DNA of 9,670 bases from an uncultured Oscillospiraceae bacterium (GCA_900543295.1 UQQY01000085.1:1-9670); one strand, 5' to 3'. Positions 1-7,113 are shown, numbered from the stretch's first letter. Numbers and translations are program-made. The notes: generated by a model not told the origin, from the sequence alone.

Positions 1-1442
1 AAATCCGCCGTCTCTCCCCGGTATACGCGGTAATAAACATGCGTCGGATCGGCAGAAGCGTCCCACGACACAACGCCTTCCTCCGTGCATACGCCCGTGA
101 CAGAGGACGGTTTCTCATCCGTATAATCGGTTGTCAGCATAACGATCGCATTGCCTGGCATTTTTACGCGGATCACGCCGCTTTCTGCGTCAAGCAGTTC
201 CTCATAGTCCTGCATATCGGCAAACGCACTGCGCGGCACATCGTTTGAATCATATACGTATTTACGGACTTTCTTTCCCGACTTCAGGTTTTCAAGCGAG
301 ATTTCAAGCTCCGTTTCTTCCGCATGGCGGTTTACCACAGCAATCGAGAACGAGCCGTCATCATTTATCACGCCGCCGCTGCGCAGCAGGTAATCCTCTG
401 TTTCAATGGCGAGCGGCTTGCTGTTGTATTTAAAGTATTTTACGAACAGTCCGTACGCATACAGCCAGTCGCGCGCGGAATAGTCCTCGCCGTCCCAGCG
501 GGTTAATCCCCACTTATTCAGGCGCGGCGTCAGGCCGTCCGGATTCGGAATATCGGTAAAGGTCCACATCGCCATCGAATAAACGCCCGCATTCATTGCC
601 GCCAGCGCCATTTCGCAGAGCTGTAGCGCAGAATAGGACTCTTTTCCATTGTAAAATGCATCGCATACGTCCATCTTCACGCCGTTGATATCGCGTTTTC
701 CCTGCTTAAACGCCTGCGCCAACCCGAACTCACCCAAAATAAAGCGCCGTTCATAGGGTCTGAGCATCACGACGACGTCGCTGCACTGCCGCTTGAAGAT
801 CTTGTAAAAGTCGAGATCCTCCGGTTCAAAATCGTTGACATAATGGTGACCGCCAAACACGCCGGAAATGGGTACCATTCCATTTGCAATCGCCCACTCG
901 ATGGTTTCCCAGCGCTCACGCGGAGAAGCGTCGGTCGCTAAAAGGCGCACTGGCAGATAGCGCTTGCGAAACTCGTTATAAAGATGGGTGTGGTATCGTT
1001 TGAAGGTCTCCATCTCAAAGTTCAGATCGCCCCAGTCGTCCAGGCTCAGTTCGTTTGACATGCAGTAAATTTGAATATTGGAAATTCCCTTTTCTTTAAT
1101 CAAATACTCCAGCCGGTCTGCGACGTCTTTCGCGTATGTATTCAGCTCCTCTTCCGTATGATAGCGCGGGCAGCGTCCCGTCAGATAGATGCTGGTTCCG
1201 GTTTTGCAGTGCATTTTTTCACAGTATTCTGCAAAATCGTCCATCTCCTGTTTGGTCCAGTTTGGCTGCCCTCCGCCGATTCTCGAAAAGCCGGGAGAGA
1301 GCTCATGAAAGATTTTTCCCACCACTTCATTGAACTGGCGGTCGCTCATTTTCCGATATTGTCCGGCCTCGGAGTTATGAAACCCCATGCCGCCGAAGCG
1401 CGCCATGATTTTCTCTTTGCGCACATTCATTTTGCTTGCCAT
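1..1442 (-). CDS. Clan GH-A glycoside hydrolase with C-terminal beta domain and Fn3-like segment (partial, 3' end outside window)
   Basis: Reading the minus strand from ATG at 1442 gives 480 codons without a stop, running off the window. Residues about 15-300 read as a TIM-barrel glycosidase. The Asn-Glu pair at N130-E131 (context CMSNEL) sits where clan GH-A enzymes carry the acid/base, and E238 (context ILGEFG) fits the nucleophile. W293 in AMWTFTD fits the last barrel strand. Residues about 340-440 look like the small beta domain seen in GH39/GH30/GH5-type enzymes, and from about 445 (SSVTGV, VSWDAS, YYRVYRG) a fibronectin type III-like segment begins. No signal peptide is visible, so a cytoplasmic enzyme acting on imported oligosaccharides is likely, by inference. 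The start is chosen because GGAGG lies 8 bases upstream; an in-frame ATG at 1460 has no such site. The exact GH family and substrate cannot be read; GH39-like is my first guess. Confidence 0.8.
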   Translation of the reverse strand, partial: MASKMNVRKEKIMARFGGMGFHNSEAGQYRKMSDRQFNEVVGKIFHELSPGFSRIGGGQPNWTKQEMDDFAEYCEKMHCKTGTSIYLTGRCPRYHTEEELNTYAKDVADRLEYLIKEKGISNIQIYCMSNELSLDDWGDLNFEMETFKRYHTHLYNEFRKRYLPVRLLATDASPRERWETIEWAIANGMVPISGVFGGHHYVNDFEPEDLDFYKIFKRQCSDVVVMLRPYERRFILGEFGLAQAFKQGKRDINGVKMDVCDAFYNGKESYSALQLCEMALAAMNAGVYSMAMWTFTDIPNPDGLTPRLNKWGLTRWDGEDYSARDWLYAYGLFVKYFKYNSKPLAIETEDYLLRSGGVINDDGSFSIAVVNRHAEETELEISLENLKSGKKVRKYVYDSNDVPRSAFADMQDYEELLDAESGVIRVKMPGNAIVMLTTDYTDEKPSSVTGVCTEEGVVSWDASADPTHVYYRVYRGETAD

Positions 1443-1497
1443 TCTCTTGTCCTCCGTCATATCATGCCGCATCTGAACGCGGCTGTATTCTGCTTTG

Positions 1498-1526
1498 ATT
1501 ATAGCGGCGGCGAAGTTGGAATGCAA
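1498..1526 (-). promoter_or_regulatory. Putative SigA promoter of the glycoside hydrolase gene
   Basis: On the minus strand a perfect -10 TATAAT (1503-1498) lies 17 bases downstream of TTGCAT (1526-1521), a partial -35. Transcription would begin near 1491, giving a leader of about 50 bases before the ATG at 1442. Within that leader, GCCGC and GCGGC arms (1466-1470 and 1479-1483) form a short inverted repeat that could be an operator, but it is too short to be sure. Confidence 0.55.
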
Positions 1527-1662
1527 GAAAAATCGGTCGGCTTTCCTTGTGGTTTTTTGACAGATTCAAAAGATCAATAAAGCGCATTTTGTATAGCTGC
1601 AATCTTTTGCAAAAGGTGCGGATTGATAAAATAGTACAGGATAATATTGTTTATAACGTATA

Positions 1663-1691
1663 TATACAAAGAATTTTTAATCTGTTAGAAT
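1663..1691 (+). promoter_or_regulatory. Putative extended -10 promoter of the lipoprotein pair
   Basis: TATACA (1663-1668) and TAGAAT (1686-1691) are separated by 17 bases, and TG at 1683-1684 gives an extended -10 element. It lies in an AT-rich stretch about 45 bases before the ATG at 1735. Predicted start is near 1698. The rest of the 292-base gap between the divergent genes at 1442 and 1735 shows no gene; besides this promoter it holds only the hydrolase promoter and AT-rich DNA. Confidence 0.5.
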
Positions 1692-1734
1692 ATAGGTATA
1701 TTTTATTGATCGGCACAGCTTTCAAGGAGTTATC

Positions 1735-2325
1735 ATGAAACGTTTTTTCCGCGCTGTTCTTGTCTTCATATCTGCCCTCCTGCTTACTTCTTGCAGCGCC
1801 CCACAGATCAAATTCGACCAATCGGATTTCATTCTGGATGAGTCCATACAAACGACATATGACGCGCAAAAATATTATATTGACCTCTTCGGCGCTTATT
1901 TTACCAGCGCGGACTACGGCGATTTTTACTGTAATACCGACGATACGGAGGAAGACTATTCTGACGATACCTACACCTGCCTTCTTGTAAAGGACGGCGG
2001 AAATACAGAGAACGTTAAGCGTTTTATTGAACTTGCAAACCACAATCTTGAAAAACGCAGCTTTGCGCCGTTTTGCACCGCAGAAGTGAAATACTCTATG
2101 AAAGAATTGGAGGATACATCGGCTCGTTTTGTTGAGATCGTCGAACCGCTCTCCAGAGAATATAGCTTTCATTTCAGCACTGGAATTGTCCCGCCTGAAA
2201 ATAAAGTTTATATCTGGTATGATGAAAATGCGGTTCCGGACAAATTTCTTGCTGCACTGAAGCTTTTCCCAGAAGACATGCGGGTACTGAACCCCGTTAA
2301 AAATTACACGATCACCCTTCCATAA
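1735..2325 (+). CDS. Small surface lipoprotein of unknown function, first of a tandem paralogous pair
   Basis: A 196-residue protein that I do not recognise. The N terminus is a clear lipoprotein signal: basic MKRFFR, a hydrophobic stretch, then the lipobox LLTSC with C20 as the lipidated residue, so the mature protein should be anchored to the outer face of the membrane. The mature part is acidic and soluble-looking, with an Asp/Glu-rich loop at 69-79, no further membrane segment and three other cysteines (C66, C82, C114). It shares a set of motifs with the next gene: DF near 31, YFTxADYGD at 55-63, LVK at 84-86, RFIELANxxLE at 96-106, and EVxxSxKEL at 117-125. The ribosome binding site AAGGAG (1724-1729) is 5 bases from the ATG. 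The gene starts a probable two-gene unit with its paralogue, 69 bases downstream. No enzymatic motif is visible; a sensory or substrate-binding accessory role would be a guess. Confidence 0.8.
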   Translation: MKRFFRAVLVFISALLLTSCSAPQIKFDQSDFILDESIQTTYDAQKYYIDLFGAYFTSADYGDFYCNTDDTEEDYSDDTYTCLLVKDGGNTENVKRFIELANHNLEKRSFAPFCTAEVKYSMKELEDTSARFVEIVEPLSREYSFHFSTGIVPPENKVYIWYDENAVPDKFLAALKLFPEDMRVLNPVKNYTITLP

Positions 2326-2394
2326 GATAAAAAGCAGACGAAGCGCTCCGCGGAATAACTGCTGTTCTAATACAGAAAGAGTGGTTTGACAATA

Positions 2395-2983
2395 ATGAAA
2401 CGCTTTCTTTCTCTCTTTTTTCTCTCTCATCCTCCTGCTCTCCTTTTCCGCCTGTACGCAAAAACCACAGCCCTTGGCGGACGAAATTACGTTCAATCCG
2501 GACGATTTCGCCTTGAAAGACGCCGGTAAAATAAGCGAAAATGCCGCCGGACATCAGATCATCGATCTGTTCGACAGCTATTTCACCGATGCAGATTACG
2601 GCGACGCCTATTTCGGCGAGAATGGAAGCGGCCTGCACCTCAATCTGGTGAAAGGATCGTCCCAGCGGGAAAATATCGCGCGCTTTATCGAACTGGCCAA
2701 TGCTGAACTTGAACGAAACGGCTTTTCTCCGGTTCGGACACATGAGGTTGACTTCTCAAAAAAGGAGCTTGCCAGCGCCAGAGACCAATTGGAGCAGGCG
2801 TTACAGGAGCATGACGTTCCCTATCACGCTCTGGCGCTGGATACACAGCGAAACCGCATTATCGTAGGATACTCCAACATCTCCGCATCATATAAAAGCA
2901 GCGTGCTGAACTATATAGATGAAAAATATGTCATTTTTGAAAAGTGGGGCGAGTTTAAAACCAGCATTAAAGACGCGGGCTGA
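2395..2983 (+). pseudogene. Second tandem lipoprotein, frameshifted in its signal peptide (possible phase-variable gene)
   Basis: From ATG 2395 the reading frame encodes MKRFLSLFF and then goes out of frame at a run of six T (2416-2421). The next frame continues with LILLLSFSAC and a long open stretch to the TGA at 2981-2983. Removing a single T restores a 195-residue lipoprotein with an ideal signal peptide whose lipobox cysteine falls at residue 20, exactly as in the upstream paralogue (196 residues). The downstream frame has no ATG or GTG that would include a signal peptide; its first usable start, TTG at 2474, lies after the lipobox and would give an unanchored protein. The mature part keeps the family motifs (YFTDADYGD, LVK, RFIELANAELE, EVDFSKKEL) without further damage, so the lesion is recent, reversible or a sequencing error. 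The ribosome binding site is weak (AAAGAGTGG). Function unknown. Confidence 0.8.
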
Positions 2984-2990
2984 CTGCCGA

Positions 2991-3025
2991 AAAAAGGACG
3001 TTTCCAGTAAGGAAGCGTCCTTTTT
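2991..3025. terminator. Bidirectional rho-independent terminator between the lipoprotein pair and valS
   Basis: The arms AAAAAGGACG plus TTCC (2991-3005) and GGAA plus CGTCCTTTTT (3011-3025) form a stem of about 15 base pairs, with one T-G pair and a 5-base loop. The stem begins with an A run and ends with a T run, so it can end transcription from both sides. It lies 7 bases after the lipoprotein stop and 14 bases after the convergent valS stop. Confidence 0.85.
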
Positions 3026-3038
3026 CATATTCAATTCA

Positions 3039-5660
3039 TCATCCAAGCGCCGCAAGGCTCGACTCGATCTTTTCGAGCAATTCCTGTGACTTGGCTAACT
3101 TCCCGCGGATGTCGTTTACGACCTTTTCCGGCGCCTTGGAGACAAAATTCTCATTTGCAAGCTTCTTTGAATGAATTTCAATCTCCTTTTCACATTTTGC
3201 TTTTTCCCGGTTTAGCCGCTCGCGCTCCTTGTCTTTATCGATCAGGTCGTCCATCGGGAGGAAAATACGGGCGCTCTGCGTTGCGACTTGAACCGCGCCC
3301 TCGATCGTCTGTTCCTTTGCGACAAATACGCCGGAGGCCGATGCCAGCCGCTCAAAGAACGGCGCGCAATCTGTAAAGATCGTCTCATATTCCGTTGCAA
3401 CATAAACGGCTGCCTTGCGGGACGGCGGCACATTCATTTCTGTGCGCGTGTTGCGGATTGCCTTAATAGCCTCCATAATCCGCGCAAATTTGCGCTCCTC
3501 CTCTGCAAAGTCGAGATCCGCATCATATGCCGGCCATGCCGAACGCATGATGCTTTCCGTATCCGTCGGCAGCGCCTGCCAGATTTCCTCTGTGATAAAC
3601 GGCATAAACGGATGCAGAAGCTTTACCGTATTCGACATCAGGAATACCAGCACCTTCTGCGCGCACAAAGCCGTCTCACCGCCCGCCTGCAAACGAGACT
3701 TTGCAAGCTCAATATACCAGTCGCAAAACACATCCCACAGAAAATCGTAAAGCTTCTGCTCCGCAATGCCAAGCTCAAACCTGTCAAGATTTTCAGTGAC
3801 CTCTCTCACCAGACGGCTATACTGCGAAAGCACCCATTTATCCTCAATCGAAAGCGTCCTCGGAAGCGCGCAGTCCGTCACCTCGTCCGACAGATTCATC
3901 AGAATAAAACGCGTTGCATTCCAAAGTTTGTTCGCAAAATTCCGCGCCGCTTTGATCTTATCATCTGAGAAGCGCATATCGTTGCCTGGGCTGTTGCCGG
4001 TAACCAGCGCTAAGCGCAGTGCGTCCGCGCCGTACTGATCGATAACCTCCAGCGGATCGATGCCGTTTCCAAGCGACTTTGACATTTTCCTGCCCTGTGC
4101 GTCGCGCACAAGGCCGTGAATAAACACCGTATGGAACGGAACCTCTCCGGTCTGCTCAATGGCGGAAAAGATCATGCGCGCTACCCAGAAGAAAATGATG
4201 TCATAGCCTGTAACCAACGTATCGGTCGGATAAAAATATTTTAAATCCTCCGTCTCGTTCGGCCAGCCGAGCGTGCTGAACGGCCACAGCGCAGAAGAAA
4301 ACCAGGTGTCAAGCGTATCCTCATCCTGATGCATATGCATGCTTCCGCATTTCGGGCAGGCATGCGGCGCCTCCTTTGCTACAACCATCTCGCCGCAGTC
4401 CGCGCAATAGTACGCCGGAATCCGATGGCCCCACCAGAGCTGGCGCGAGATGCACCAGTCCTTGATGTTTTCCATCCAATGATAGTAAATCTTATCAAAG
4501 CGCTCCGGGATAAATTTCGTTTCGCCGTTTCTGACAGCTTCAATCGCCGGCTTTGCGAGCGGTTCCATTTTCACAAACCATTGCTTCGAGACACGCGGCT
4601 CCACCGTTGTATGGCAGCGGTAGCAGGTGCCGACGTTATGCGCATGCGGCTCAACCTTTGCAAGATAACCGCCGGCCTCCAAATCGGCGACGATGGCTTT
4701 TCTTGCCTCATAGCGCTCCATTCCTTCATATTTGCCGCCGTTTTCATTGATATGCGCATCCTCGGTAAGCACATTAATGACCGGCAGATTATGGCGCAGG
4801 CCAACCTCGAAATCATTTGGGTCATGCGCGGGCGTAATCTTTACAACGCCTGTTCCGAATTCCATATCCACATAATCGTCTGCAACCATCGGGATTTCGC
4901 GCCCAACCAGCGGCAGAATCAGCGTCTTGCCAACCAAATCCCGATAGCGTTCGTCGTTCGGATTGACTGCGACCGCCGTATCGCCGAGCAGCGTCTCCGG
5001 ACGGGTCGTTGCAAGCTCAAGCCAGCCGCTGCCGTCCTTTAACGGATAACGAAGATGCCAGAAGAAACCCTGCTGCTCCTCATACTCAACCTCTGCTTCT
5101 GAAATCGAGGTTTTGCAGGTCGGACACCAATTGATAATACGCTCGCCGCGATAGATCAGTCCCTTTTCATAAAGGCGTACAAACACCTCCTTGACCGCCT
5201 CAGAACAGCCCTCGTCCAAAGTGAAGCGCTCGCGCGTCCAGTCACAGGCCGTACCAAGCTTTTTAAGCTGCGAGACAATACGTCCGCCGTAAGTCTCTCT
5301 CCATTTCCACGCGCGCTCCAAAAAGCCGTCCCGGCCCAAATCCTCTTTGCTAAGGCCCTCTTCACGCATAGCGGCGACGATTTTTGCCTCTGTTGCAATA
5401 GAGGCATGGTCTGTGCCCGGTATCCACAATGCGGAATAGCCCTGCAATTTTTTATAGCGGATCAAAATATCCTGCAGGGTTTCGTCAAGCGCGTGACCCA
5501 TATGCAGCTGTCCTGTAATATTGGGCGGCGGAATGACAATTGTATACGGCGTTTTTTCCGGATCACGCTCCGCAGTAAAATAACCGCCGTCCATCCAGAA
5601 CTGATAAATGCGATCCTCAAAACTCTTCGGATCATACGTTTTCGCAAGCTCTTTTCTCAT
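3039..5660 (-). CDS. valS: Valyl-tRNA synthetase (EC 6.1.1.9)
   Basis: This class Ia synthetase joins valine to tRNA-Val in the cytoplasm using ATP, and hydrolyses mischarged threonyl-tRNA-Val. The 873 residues match the usual bacterial length. The signature HMGH (53-56, after PPPNITGQL) and KMSKS (525-529) form the ATP site. The editing domain CP1 covers about 195-345 with the conserved TTRPETLLGD (218-227). Four CxxC pairs (CPTC 179-182, CYRC 346-349, CADC 419-422, CPKC 435-438) suggest zinc-ribbon insertions. Residues 451-460 (DTWFSSALWP) and the anticodon-binding domain after about 590 are typical, and the last 65 residues are the charged coiled coil characteristic of ValRS. The ATG at 5660 follows AAGGAG by 7 bases. 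It is the second gene after the T-box leader at 6211-6486, 54 bases behind the flavin split-barrel gene, so it is expected to rise when tRNA-Val is uncharged. No damaged residues seen. Confidence 0.98.
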   Translation of the reverse strand: MRKELAKTYDPKSFEDRIYQFWMDGGYFTAERDPEKTPYTIVIPPPNITGQLHMGHALDETLQDILIRYKKLQGYSALWIPGTDHASIATEAKIVAAMREEGLSKEDLGRDGFLERAWKWRETYGGRIVSQLKKLGTACDWTRERFTLDEGCSEAVKEVFVRLYEKGLIYRGERIINWCPTCKTSISEAEVEYEEQQGFFWHLRYPLKDGSGWLELATTRPETLLGDTAVAVNPNDERYRDLVGKTLILPLVGREIPMVADDYVDMEFGTGVVKITPAHDPNDFEVGLRHNLPVINVLTEDAHINENGGKYEGMERYEARKAIVADLEAGGYLAKVEPHAHNVGTCYRCHTTVEPRVSKQWFVKMEPLAKPAIEAVRNGETKFIPERFDKIYYHWMENIKDWCISRQLWWGHRIPAYYCADCGEMVVAKEAPHACPKCGSMHMHQDEDTLDTWFSSALWPFSTLGWPNETEDLKYFYPTDTLVTGYDIIFFWVARMIFSAIEQTGEVPFHTVFIHGLVRDAQGRKMSKSLGNGIDPLEVIDQYGADALRLALVTGNSPGNDMRFSDDKIKAARNFANKLWNATRFILMNLSDEVTDCALPRTLSIEDKWVLSQYSRLVREVTENLDRFELGIAEQKLYDFLWDVFCDWYIELAKSRLQAGGETALCAQKVLVFLMSNTVKLLHPFMPFITEEIWQALPTDTESIMRSAWPAYDADLDFAEEERKFARIMEAIKAIRNTRTEMNVPPSRKAAVYVATEYETIFTDCAPFFERLASASGVFVAKEQTIEGAVQVATQSARIFLPMDDLIDKDKERERLNREKAKCEKEIEIHSKKLANENFVSKAPEKVVNDIRGKLAKSQELLEKIESSLAALG

Positions 5661-5714
5661 GTGTTTGCTCCTTTCTGTTCTATACGAGGAGGAACCTTCC
5701 TCCCTATCTGTTTC

Positions 5715-6158
5715 TTATTTTGATTCGTCTGCGGTAAAATCAATGTCGTATCTGACGCCATGTGATAAAAGAACGCCGTCTGTCAGACGGATGCGCAGAA
5801 TGCAGGTGTTCGGATCGTTTTCATCGGTATGCCCGTTTGTATACCATGCGGAAAACACATTCCGCAGCTTCGATGCAATCGCCGCGTTCCTTTCGTCACA
5901 GACATGTCCGATGTTTTCCCCTATCCCATGCGCCGTAAACCAGTCTCCGCAAATTGCCACATTGGGATTGCTTGCGATCTGCTTCATCTTGCCGGACAGC
6001 GCATGCGTTATAATATAAAACGCACCGTTTTCATAATAGCTGTTGACCATTCGGACAGACGGTCTATCCCCTTCCATCGTGGCGACAGCAATCAAAGAGT
6101 CGCTGTCAAAACGCTCAGTCATGATTTCCAGCGCTTTTTCCGGAATCTCTCCTGCCAC
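5715..6158 (-). CDS. Pyridoxamine 5'-phosphate oxidase-like FMN-binding split-barrel protein
   Basis: A 147-residue cytoplasmic protein with the pattern of the small flavin split-barrel (PNPOx-like) family: VATMEGDRPSVRMVNSYYENGAFYIITHALSGKMKQIASNPNVAI (25-69). The first strands, the short glycine turn and the SGKMKQIASNP helix are the usual FMN phosphate and isoalloxazine contact region. The C-terminal half carries FSAWYTNG and a final strand LRIRLTDGVLLS. Members bind FMN, F420 or haem and have varied or unknown substrates, so the activity cannot be stated; it is not expected to be true PdxH, which is longer. The start is GTG at 6158, preceded by AAAGG at about 10 bases; the next Met (residue 13) would cut into the first helix. 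The gene lies between the T-box terminator and valS and is therefore under valine-tRNA control, which is not an obvious partner for a flavoprotein. Confidence 0.85.
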   Translation of the reverse strand: MAGEIPEKALEIMTERFDSDSLIAVATMEGDRPSVRMVNSYYENGAFYIITHALSGKMKQIASNPNVAICGDWFTAHGIGENIGHVCDERNAAIASKLRNVFSAWYTNGHTDENDPNTCILRIRLTDGVLLSHGVRYDIDFTADESK

Positions 6159-6210
6159 TATTCACACACCTTTCTTATTCAGATCATGGGTCGTCTCTTT
6201 TTCAGCGCAA

Positions 6211-6247
6211 TAAAAATCCGCCCCAAGCCAAAAGCTCAGGGCGGACT
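6211..6247 (-). terminator. Regulated terminator of the T-box leader
   Basis: On the minus strand TCCGCCC (6245-6239) and GGGCGGA (6223-6217), extended by GCT/AGC near the four-base loop, form a GC-rich hairpin followed at once by TTTTT (6216-6212). It is the default off-state of the T-box switch, 53 bases before the GTG start at 6158. Confidence 0.9.
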
Positions 6248-6486
6248 GATCTTATCCGTGTTACCACCTGAATTCGGAGCAAAGCTCCGCACTCGTCCGG
6301 CGCAGAAAACGCCGCGTCCCTTTAACGGTGGACATCCGCTGAAGTCTACTGAGAACACAAAGACCCGTTCGATTCAGGGCTCAGGGGCTACCTTCCGTTT
6401 CACCTGCCCAAAGACTCTCACCAGCCGTCTTTTCTCTGTGCAGCTAAGCGAAACGTACTCCTCCCCGTCAGCGCCGATTCTAATAT
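6211..6486 (-). promoter_or_regulatory. T-box riboswitch leader, predicted tRNA-Val specific
   Basis: Read on the minus strand, the leader has all T-box parts in order. Stem I has a UGA kink-turn-like base, a GGGG/CCCC lower helix (6466-6463 with 6387-6384), loop-E strand AGTA (6459-6456) facing GAA (6395-6393), and a distal AGAGA and GGCTGGTGAGAG region (about 6437-6413). The specifier loop reads GAAGGTAG, containing GTA (Val, 6391-6389) or, one base earlier, GGT (Gly, 6392-6390). The T-box core near 6275-6256 is AATTCAGGTGGTAACACGG; its TGGT (6266-6263) pairs with a tRNA ending ACCA. Discriminator A fits tRNA-Val, while bacterial tRNA-Gly usually has U, so valine is favoured. A terminator hairpin follows. 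The leader controls the flavoprotein gene and valS. Confidence 0.95.
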
Positions 6487-6492
6487 AATTTT

Positions 6493-6521
6493 ATTATAAT
6501 CAAAGCAAAAACCGGTGTCAA
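6493..6521 (-). promoter_or_regulatory. Consensus SigA promoter of the T-box-valS operon
   Basis: On the minus strand a perfect -35 TTGACA (6521-6516), a 17-base spacer and a perfect -10 TATAAT (6498-6493) match the housekeeping consensus at all twelve positions. Transcription should begin near 6486, directly before the T-box stem I. Such a strong promoter suits a gene set whose level is decided by attenuation. The remaining 60 or so bases up to the stop of the next gene at 6581 hold nothing else that I can support. Confidence 0.9.
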
Positions 6522-6580
6522 GCCCTTTTCGCGCTGTTATCCGCTAAAGACTGTAGGAGTACAATACATGTTTGACAAAC

Positions 6581-7018
6581 CTACACCGGCTCTCTGCTTT
6601 TATTTTCGGCCAGCCTGCGTGCAATCGCCTCATCTGTATAAGAAAGCAAACGGCCGAAACGATATGCAAGCGCGCGGCGCTGCTCGCCACGGTAAGCTCC
6701 CGCTGCGGCAAGCTCCTCCTTTTCCGCACGGATGGCAAGATACTCTCGCAAAGCGTCGTCTTCCCTGTAAAAAACATAGTGCACGCGGCCCGCGTTCAGC
6801 TCCTTTGGAAATAAATCGGTGACGAGGCTGCTCGGCTCAAAATAGAATCTGGTTCCATATTTATGGCACGTTTTCTCCACAAAGAACTGATAACTGCGGC
6901 ATTCCTCCGCAGAATCCACCGGTTCGCTGAATGCCAGCCGCTTCACGCCCGCACTGACCATTTCATTGAAGCAGTCAATGACTCCGCAGTGAAACGAATA
7001 ATGGTCGATTGTTTTCAC
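6581..7018 (-). CDS. Conserved-looking hypothetical cytoplasmic protein, 145 residues
   Basis: I cannot assign a function. The start is GTG at 7018, with AAGGAGG 8 bases upstream; an open frame continues further upstream but has no good ribosome binding site there. The protein has no signal peptide or membrane segment. The first half looks like an alpha/beta fold: FHCGVIDCFNEMVSAGVKRLAFSEP (9-33), with cysteines 11 and 16, then FYFEPSSLVTDLFP (58-71) and VHYVFYREDDALREYL (79-94). The second half is charged and helical and ends in a motif FGRLLSYTDEAIARRL (121-136). I have a general memory of similar short proteins in Clostridia, without a named role. It has its own promoter and leader (7019-7163) and seems to be a single-gene unit; it precedes the T-box operon on the same strand but no clear terminator separates them. 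Confidence 0.75.
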   Translation of the reverse strand: MKTIDHYSFHCGVIDCFNEMVSAGVKRLAFSEPVDSAEECRSYQFFVEKTCHKYGTRFYFEPSSLVTDLFPKELNAGRVHYVFYREDDALREYLAIRAEKEELAAAGAYRGEQRRALAYRFGRLLSYTDEAIARRLAENKSREPV

Positions 7019-7084
7019 ATGACTTTCCTCCTTACCTATATCCGCCGTACTTTCCGAAAAGCTTCCTCTCTCCTTTGCACAGAA

Positions 7085-7113
7085 GCGCATCGGAAATCTG
7101 CTTTCCGATGCGC
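7085..7113. repeat. Perfect 12-bp hairpin in the leader of the hypothetical gene
   Basis: Arms GCGCATCGGAAA (7085-7096) and TTTCCGATGCGC (7102-7113) are perfectly complementary with a 5-base loop. On the plus strand the hairpin is followed by ATTTTATTT and would pass as a terminator, yet no plus-strand gene lies upstream. On the minus strand it is inside the untranslated leader of the gene starting at 7018 and has no T tail. It may stop antisense transcription or stabilise or regulate the leader. Confidence 0.7.

Noticed and set aside
2416..2421. Programmed -1 ribosomal frameshift at the T6 run
   Set aside because: The required change is to the +1 frame (drop one base), which a standard -1 slippery site cannot give, and no stimulating structure was recognised.
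1651..2496. A 281-codon open frame on the minus strand across the first lipoprotein gene
   Set aside because: It lies antisense to a gene with a clear signal peptide, ribosome binding site and paralogue; its translation is rich in Cys, Phe and Lys without domain pattern and it has no good start site.
2312..2743. A 143-codon minus-strand frame over the second lipoprotein
   Set aside because: Shadow of the frameshifted lipoprotein, whose motifs match the upstream paralogue.
2474..2983. Second lipoprotein as an intact 169-codon gene starting at TTG 2474
   Set aside because: That start lies after the lipobox, has no ribosome binding site, and ignores the obvious signal peptide split between two frames upstream.
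4329..5042. A 237-codon plus-strand frame inside valS
   Set aside because: Antisense to intact valS motifs; no ribosome binding site or domain signal.
5688..5703. Short inverted repeat GGAGGAACCTTCCTCC between the flavoprotein gene and valS
   Set aside because: Only six pairs with a four-base loop and no T tail; not a convincing terminator, though it contains an extra Shine-Dalgarno-like sequence.
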